In this document: piece after piece, positions 57,726 through 64,000 of the stretch
How positions within the stretch are numbered: the first letter of the stretch is position 1
How the letters are laid out: every line of letters starts with the position of its first letter
Assembly: GCF_018446385.1 (NCBI RefSeq)
Contig: NC_055987.1
Span: forward strand, 7,339,705-7,403,704
Length of the DNA stretch: 64,000 bases
DNA from: Zingiber officinale
Taxonomy: Eukaryota > Streptophyta > Magnoliopsida > Zingiberales > Zingiberaceae
Reading direction: 5' to 3'
Translations under genes and position numbers: made by a program
Notes under the pieces: model-generated
Seen by the model: the letters and a program-made list of their open reading frames with translations, nothing else
Told to the model about the DNA's origin: nothing
Database searches by the model: none

Positions 57726-59092
57726 TGATGGATCGAAAGCGCTAGAGGGGGGGGGGGTGAATAGCGCTCGTGGCTATTTTATCGATTTTAAAACACAGAG
57801 TAGAAACGCAGCGGAAAAAAAACAAACACACAGAGACGCAAGTGTTTTACTTCGTTCGGAGCCTATAGCGACTCCTACTGCCCGCGGTCCTCGACCGCTT
57901 TCGGTGGGCAACAACTATAATATCGGAATTATTACAATCTAGAGTACAATTAGTGCAATAAAGAAATTATACCAACGAAAAGAAGAATAGAGAACTTTGG
58001 AGTTGATTCGTTGGAGTAGCAGAGCGTTGTTGAGGCGTTAGCAGCAGCACACGGAAGAGCGCAGTTTTCTTGTTCGAATTCGATGATATAAGCTGCACCT
58101 CGAGGCCTCCTTTTATAGCTCTGCAAGGTCTGATCTAGATCCCCAAGTCTCGGGACCAGCTTTGACCCGAAGCAGATCGGTCGACCGATTCTCACGTTCG
58201 GTCGACCGATCAGATGATCTCCACCGCATCTGATCCGTCGATCTGTCGCTCCGCTTCGATCTGGTCAAAACTCTATCCCTGCGTTCGGTCGACCGATCCC
58301 AGGGTCTGGTCGACCGATCAGTCTCCTCTGACCCGCACACCTCGGCTTGATCCAGTCGACACATATCCCAGGTTTGGTCGACCGATCCCGAGGTCCGGTC
58401 GACCGATCCCTGGTCGAGCCCGGTCCAACTTCTGAAGATCTGATCAAGTAGCTTGGAGGTTCGGTCGACCGAATCCAAGGTTCGGTCGACAGATCCCGGT
58501 CAGTTCTAACCCTGCAAGAAAATATTAGTTTCCTGTAAAACAGAGTTAGAACACAAAAAGATAATACGATAAATAAAATTGTCAGTCATCGGACTGACCG
58601 GGTTTGACTTCAAGTTTCCGACCGGAAACCCTAGGTCGACCCGACGCTACTGTTCCCTCTACGGGAAACGCGTCCTCACCTACTCCACTCAGGAGATTTA
58701 CCTGATGTCAGTTCGGTCCTCCAAACCGACTGGACTTTCCGCCTAGGGTTACCACCCCCTAGGACCTAGGGTTACCGCCCCCTAGGGTTTTTCTCCACCT
58801 AGGGTTACCACCCCCTAGGACCTAAGGTTACCCCCCCTTATTTTCCTCCACCTAGGGATACCACCCCCTACAACCTAAGGTTACCGCCCCTTAGGGTTTT
58901 TCTCCTTCACCTAGGGTTACCACCCCCTAGGACCTAAGGTTACCACCCCTTAGGATTTTCACCTGCTTAACCGCAGTTAGGACTTTCTTGAAACCTTATT
59001 TAAGCACGTTAGATAATAAGGAATCTTAACTTTGAATCCCTTTGCCATTATCAAAACTGAGATTCGATCGTCGGATGCTTCCCGCACCAATA
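57726..59092 (-). repeat. 5' LTR of E7 (1367 bp)
   Basis: Collinear with 51278-52709. It lacks the long C-run, has a shorter palindrome array and slightly different CACCTAGGG repeats, which explains the 65-bp shorter length. TATA box (minus) near 58110. Ends CCAATA. Confidence 0.92.
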
Positions 59093-59097
59093 GCAAC

Positions 59098-60835
59098 TAA
59101 TAATGCATTTCCCCAATAGGAGATTGGCAAATTAGCCTTCGCCATCATAGACCTAACCATTTCAAGAAAAGTCCTATTTCTTCTTTCAGCAATCCCATTT
59201 TGCTGTGGAGTTCCAGGGATAGTCAGTTGTCTAATAATCCCTTTCTCATTACACATTGTCTTGAACTGATCAGACAAATATTCTCCTCCACGGTCAGTGC
59301 GCAAGGTTTTAACCTTACGTTCTAATTGATTCTCAACTTCGTTCAAGTAACAAATAAAGCAATCCAATGCTTCAGATTTATGAGAAATCAAATACACATG
59401 ACCAAAACGTGTGAAGTCATCGATAAATGTAATGAAATAAGAACTCACATTTCTAGCTTTCACATTCATTGGATCACAAATATCCGAATGAATTAATTGC
59501 AATGGTGATTCAGCCCTAATAGCCTTACCAAATGATTTTCTAATTGTCTTTCCTGCAAGACAATGCTCACATAGACAAGTTAATCTTAGCATGAGTGCCT
59601 AAGAGGCCCTCCTTAGCTAATCTGTTCATTCGTTCTTGTCCTATATGTCTCAATCTAGCATGTCAAATTTCATCATTAACATCAGCATTACTAGTAAGAG
59701 TAATGTTTGAAAAACAACTATTATTATTTGGTTCTACATCAAGAACCATAAAATCATTTGTTACATAACCATATCCAATTAACATAGAGTTAATTCAAAG
59801 TTTCACAAAATGGCTATAAAAATTTACATTGTAACCTAAATCAAGAAGACAAATGACGGAAACCAGATTCCGTCGAATCTCAGGAGCGTACAGGACATCA
59901 TGTAAAAACAAAGTGCCTCCATCACGTAGGTTGAGCTTGCAAGTGCCAATTCCTTTGATTTCAATTCTTGCATTGTTTCCTACATATATCCATTTGTTGT
60001 CAGCTGGTACCCGACGGTACTCCACATATGTAACTCGATCACGAGCTACGTGGTTCGTTGCTCCTGAATCTACAATCCACAAAGGATACGAATCAGCTAA
60101 CAACACTGTACTTGCAACATATTGCTCATGGAAAGAAGATAAAAATGGATCTACCTTTTTAGGCTCAGTACAATCCCGAGCAAAATGACCCTTCTTGCCA
60201 CAGTTGAAGTAAGTCAACCTGCTCTTAGGTTTTTGTCCATATTTCTTTCCTTTGTTCTTGATTTGATTTTTCGCAACAACAGCATTAGCCTCCTTTCCTT
60301 TCCCTTTTCCTTTCTTAAACCACTTGTTCTTATTCTTGGAACCAGAACCTTCAGCTACAAAAGCTTGACCCGAAATCCTTGCGGATTCAATCCTCTCCGC
60401 CTCAAGTTCCACATGGCGTGAGACATCAATGAAAGTCTTAATACTCTCACTATGGGTCAGGTTCTGTTTCATCGTTTCCCAAGAATCAGGAAGGAAACGA
60501 ATAACTGCCTGAACCTGTTGTTCATCGGTTAACGTATAACCAGCAGTCTTAAGATCTCGAATCATGTTACCCATCTCCCTGATGAGATGTTGGGCCATGG
60601 TAACATTCGAACACTTTTTACAACTATCAAACTTGATAGTTAGCTGACAGAGTTTACTCAGACTGATTCCACTATACTTCTCTCTAAGGGCTACCCAGAC
60701 AGCATGAGCTGATGGTAATGGCTCATACTCAAATACCAGGTCATCCACCATTGAACTAATCAATATACCCTTAGCAATGGAGTCCTTCCTTTTCTATGCC
60801 TTATTTAGTTCATCTATGATGTTTTTAGTTGCCAT
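59098..60835 (-). pseudogene. Copia gag, protease and integrase start of E6
   Basis: From ATG 60835 (MATKNIIDELNKA) a TAG comes after 13 codons; about 50 expected gag residues are missing, and the frame resumes at KRKDSIAKGILISSM. Gag then runs to a zinc knuckle (FNCGKKGHFARDC, first Cys replaced by Phe) and protease (WIVDSGATNHV). A stop at 59795 and a shift near 59590 precede integrase (CEHCLAGKTIRKS, RTDRGGEYLS, GTPQQNGIAERRNRTF). E7 cuts it inside LLVATYILNK. Confidence 0.88.
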
Positions 60836-61223
60836 GATCTACATAAATAAATAAATTATTTATTATTTCAGTGTAATTCATATATGTGCAACTATTTATT
60901 AACTCAGTGTAAATTAGAGTTAGTTTACAAAATCAAGTGATAACATTGTTTCCACTCATCATTTGTATGTTCTAATCTAATCAACACTGATCAATTATAT
61001 TACACATATCCCATCTAATGAACGAATCATTTTTCATATGAACTAATCATATGGATATATGAACTAATCATATCATGAAATGAACTAATCATTTCCAAGT
61101 TAGTTAACATATAACATAACTTTTATTATATAATTCTGTTCGTACAAAACAACAGAAATTATTACACGACTCAAAAACTAGATGAGCTAACACTGCTTGT
61201 ACATAACGACAGTAAACAGAACA

Positions 61224-61713
61224 CTAATAAACTAGATAGGCCAGCACTGCTCCCATTAGGACAAACACTAGTATAGTAGCCAACACTATCCCTATTAACC
61301 TGGACTCATTTGGGATAATCTCAGATGGGGCAGCTTCAGGATTCTCCATTAGATCCATTCTGGATCTTCCTCGAGCATCTCCTGGTCCTCTTCAGACTCT
61401 TCAGGCTCTTCTTCACCCATATGGTGAAGTAGTTCCTCACACAGTACTGAATATGTGACACGCCCTTCATGACGCCTCCATACATAGTCTGCTATTATCC
61501 TGGGATACTCTGGTAATGAATGCATCAATGCCCGGATCCTATAACTGTCCAAGATGGAAATTCTTCTTGCTCAAGTTTCCAAAATAGTCTATCCAGCCGT
61601 CTAACATGTCCATCAACTCCATAAGCAGACTTATACTCTATCTCCTGAATCTCCTCTCGGAGCTGGTTTCGCCGCACATCGCGACGAGTCAATGTGGTAA
61701 TTGTCCGTGCCAT
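61224..61713 (-). pseudogene. Small ORF with C-terminal hydrophobic segment, copy 1 (unknown family)
   Basis: ATG 61713 follows TTTTTCAG, which looks like a splice acceptor. About 162 residues once two shifts are allowed for. Basic start (MARTITTLTRRDVRRNQLR), a helical middle (RRLDRLFWKLEQEEFP, PRIIADYVWRRHEGRVTYSV), a very acidic stretch (EEEPEESEEDQEMLEEDPE), and a last 20 residues that are hydrophobic (IGIVLATILVFVLMGAVLAY). A missing G near 61566 and a lost base near 61352 break it. Same orientation as, and 400 bp upstream of, the E6 gag. I do not recognise the family. Confidence 0.6.
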
Positions 61714-61726
61714 CTGAAAAATTGAA

Positions 61727-62395
61727 CTTAAATAAGTCAGTACAAAACCGACTAACCAGTACAAAACCAGTTTAATTCAATTTATACAGGCATACCATCA
61801 TTATAAATCAAGAAAAACAAATCTTCTCGATTTTTAGGAGTTTAAGTCGACTGACCCATTAAACCGGTCAATCAGGAGTCTGGATGTTAAACTTAGTCTA
61901 TTGTCCTCATTAGAACTAATCTAATTGGACATATGTTCTGTTATCGTTTAAGCTCATTTGAGTCAATCACAGACTTATTAATCAAACTCAGGTTCGTTTG
62001 ACTCGTCCAATTGCCCATTGGATTAAGTCTGACTCGTTAGAACAAATCCAATATTTCTGATCAAATTTGACACAACGGAACTAATCCGGTCTTATTTGAT
62101 CAGCCCAACTTCTGTAATCAAGAATACCTAATTAATTTAATAATAAACCAAATTGGTTAAACCAACAAATAATTTAAACCAGCTTTAGGTATCATTGAAT
62201 CAAATTGGTCTGCCTAAATCAATTAATAATTTAAACCAGACCTGGGTTTGATTGATCAAGTTGGTAGGGTTCTATTTTTGGTAAATTTAACCATAAATTA
62301 ATTAAATATTTTTATTTATTAATTAAATATATATAGATATGTATTATTAATTAATAAATAAATATTTAATTAAAATTTAGGCACAGTTCGTGAAG
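61727..62395. other. Block present only in the left arm
   Basis: AT-rich, no gene. It includes two related copies of AATAATTTAAACCAG near 62168 and 62227. Its ends share TTCA with the join in the other arm, so it may be either an intron-like segment or a sequence lost from the right arm by deletion between short repeats. Confidence 0.5.
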
Positions 62396-62691
62396 AAGAA
62401 AAAATTAAAATTATGCATGTAATTTTTTTCTTCACGTTTTTTTTCAGTCTTCATCAAAAGTATTGTTCATGCTTTTTTCACTCTTGAATCGATTCATGCC
62501 TGCACTTGAATCGATTCAAGAGCATGCAAAAAATAAAAAACGCAACTCACTGTGCTTCATAAAATGGCACTGTTCATGTGTTTTTTTTCTCTTTAATCGA
62601 TTCGTGAATCGATTCAAATGCAAGTTTTTTCACTATGCTTCGTCAAAAGTACTGTTCATCTCGCTTTTTCTTCTCTCTTCAATCGAAAGCA

Positions 62692-62914
62692 TGAAAATCG
62701 ACACGAAAAAACTCGCGTTTTTCTTCTTCTGGCGCGAAGAAGACGATGAACAGTGCATACTGTTCATCAATTGAATCGATTAATCAATCGATTCAAAATC
62801 GCGCATAGTTGTTGGATCGATTCACGGATCGATTGGAAATAAAAAAAAACAACACGAACAGTGTTGAATCGATTCATTAATCGATTGAAATTTTTAATCG
62901 ATTCTTCAATCGAT
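62692..62914. repeat. Centre of the inverted repeat, with ATCGAT palindromes
   Basis: About 220 bp between the arms. TTGAATCGATTAATCAATCG, GGATCGATTCACGGATCG and similar pairs continue into both arms (62480-63110). GAACAGT / ACTGTTC words also recur. Confidence 0.75.
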
Positions 62915-64000
62915 TGAAGACAGAAGAAAAAGTGAGATGAATAGTGCTTTTGACGAAGCACAGTGAAAAAACTTGCATTTGAATCGATTCACGAATCGAT
63001 TGAAGAGAAAAAAAACACATGAACAGTGTCATTTCACGAAGCACAGTGAGTTACGTTTTTTATTTTTTGCATGCACTTGAATCGATTCAAGAGCAGGCAT
63101 GAATCAATTCAAGAGTGAAAAAGGCATGAACAGTACTTTTGATGAAGACTGTGAAAAAAAAACGTGAAGAAAAAAATTGCATGCATAATTTTAATTTTTT
63201 CTTCTTCAATTTTTCAGATGGCACGGACGATTACTACATTGACTCGTCGCGAAGTGTGACAAAACCAGCTCCGAGAGGAGATTCAGGAGATAGAGTATAA
63301 GTCTGCTTATGGAGTTGACGGACATGTTAGACGGCTGGATAGACTATTTTGGAAACTTGAGCAAGAAGAATTTCCAGTCCTGGACAGTTATAGGATCTCG
63401 GCATTGATGCATTCATTGCCAGAGTATCCCAGGATAATAGCAGACTATGTATGGAGGAGTCATGAAGGGCGTGTCACATATTCAGTACTGTGTGAGGAAC
63501 TACTTTACCATATGGGTGAAGAAGAGCCTGAAGAGTCCGGACCAGGAGATGCTCGAGGAAGATCCAGAAATGGATCTAATGGAGAATCCTGAAGCTGCCC
63601 CATCTGAGATTATCCCAAATGAGTCCAGGTTAATAGGGATAGTGTTGGCTGCTATACTAGTGTTTGTCCTAGTGGGAGCAATGCTGACCTATCTAGTTTA
63701 TTAGTGTTCTATTTACTGTCGTTATGTACGAGCAGTGTTAGCTCATCTAGTTTTTTAGTCATGTAATAATTTCTGTTGTTTTGTATGAACATAATTATAT
63801 AATAAAAGTTATGTTATATGTTAACTAACTTGGAAATGATTAGTTCATTTCATGATATGATTAGTTCATATATCCATATGATTAGTTCATATGAAAAATG
63901 ATTCGTTCATTAGATGGGATATGTGTAATATAATTGATCAGTGTTGATTAGATTAGAACATACAAATGATGAGTGGAAACAATGTTATCACTTAATTTTG
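62915..64000 (+). repeat. Right arm of the long inverted repeat, cut by window end
   Basis: Inverse of the left arm with few differences by eye. It contains the second copy of the small ORF. The last bases match 60928, 93 bp from the E6 gag start codon. Confidence 0.9.
63218..63704 (+). pseudogene. Small ORF with C-terminal hydrophobic segment, copy 2
   Basis: ATG 63218 after TTTTTCAG. The reading is intact across the site broken in copy 1 (EEFPVLDSYRISALMHS), but it has TGA near 63257 and lost bases near 63537. The hydrophobic C-terminus (IGIVLAAILVFVLVGAMLTY, then LVY and stop 63702-63704) is well kept. Each copy is broken at different places, so both come from an open ancestor. Acidic centre and C-terminal membrane helix would fit a tail-anchored protein; this is inference. 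Confidence 0.6.

Larger units (their letters stand above)
51278..59092 (-). mobile_element. Gag-only copia-type LTR retrotransposon E7
   Basis: Target duplication GCAAC at 51273-51277 and 59093-59097, inside the E6 integrase gene. LTRs 51278-52709 and 57726-59092. Coding on minus: 5' LTR is the right one, next to primer site GCTCTGATACCA (57712-57723). The polypurine tract AAAAAAGGGGGAGAT (minus) borders the left LTR and matches that of E1. Only gag is present. It holds a Tat solo LTR at 53181-54000. The last bases of the 5' LTR read CCAATA instead of CCAACA. Confidence 0.93.
60928..62691 (-). repeat. Left arm of a long inverted repeat
   Basis: Reverse-complementary to 62915-64000, pairing 60928 with 64000. 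It holds the small ORF 61713-61224. Compared with the right arm it has an extra block at about 61727-62395, which begins and ends at TTCA; the right arm probably lost it. The arm probably continues left beyond 60928, since the window ends at 64000. Confidence 0.9.

Noticed and set aside
52330..58975. Telomere-like CCCTAGG / CCTAAGG words
   Set aside because: Plant telomere repeat is CCCTAAA; these are 57-bp LTR-internal units with a different core.

Overview
The window is nuclear DNA from a flowering plant. Evidence: nested Ty1/copia and Ty3/gypsy LTR retrotransposons, a hAT transposon, tRNA-derived SINEs, an intron-containing nuclear gene, a eukaryotic tRNA-Asp gene and a MIZ1-type gene (a land-plant family). 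A monocot, perhaps of the ginger/banana order, is a guess from the overall look of the repeats and is not demonstrated. About four fifths of the window is transposon-derived.

Layout. 1-16838 is a three-level nest. A gag-only copia-type element (1-5843, +) lies inside the gag gene of a related element (5844-8317, -), which lies inside the protease region of a Tat-type Ty3/gypsy element (8318-16838, +). 16839-21258 is a small gene island with a short plant gene (17622-17894, +) and an intronless beta-hydroxyacid dehydrogenase gene (20124-21089, -). 21264-28480 is a rearranged Tat element with 5-bp target duplications. 28486-30395 is AT-rich DNA with a SINE. 30401-36713 is an almost full-length copia element (-). 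36731-39426 is a deleted hAT element with an 8-bp target duplication. 39435-45500 is a second gene island: foldback repeats, a MIZ1-family gene (40391-41032, +), a probable solo LTR, a SINE-like sequence, a six-exon methyltransferase gene (43015-45161, -) and a tRNA-Asp gene. 45501-47518 is decayed repeat DNA. 47519-60835 is another copia element (-), split by a gag-only element (51278-59092, -) that itself holds a Tat solo LTR (53181-54000). 60928-64000 is a long head-to-head inverted repeat; each arm carries a small ORF for a protein with a C-terminal hydrophobic segment, next to the copia gag.

Host genes, best supported first: the methyltransferase, the dehydrogenase, tRNA-Asp, the MIZ1-like gene, and a 90-residue protein of unknown function. 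No retrotransposon coding region is fully open. Most damage is TGG-to-stop or CAG/CAA-to-stop change, as expected for decay of methylated cytosines.

Most interesting: (i) unrelated LTR families each carry an array of short palindromes directly upstream of the TATA box, with a different palindrome in each family; (ii) the Tat elements carry a spliced antisense gene next to a tandem array in which each unit has a TATA box; (iii) the inverted pair of small putative membrane-protein ORFs upstream of a copia gag, which I cannot assign to any family I know.
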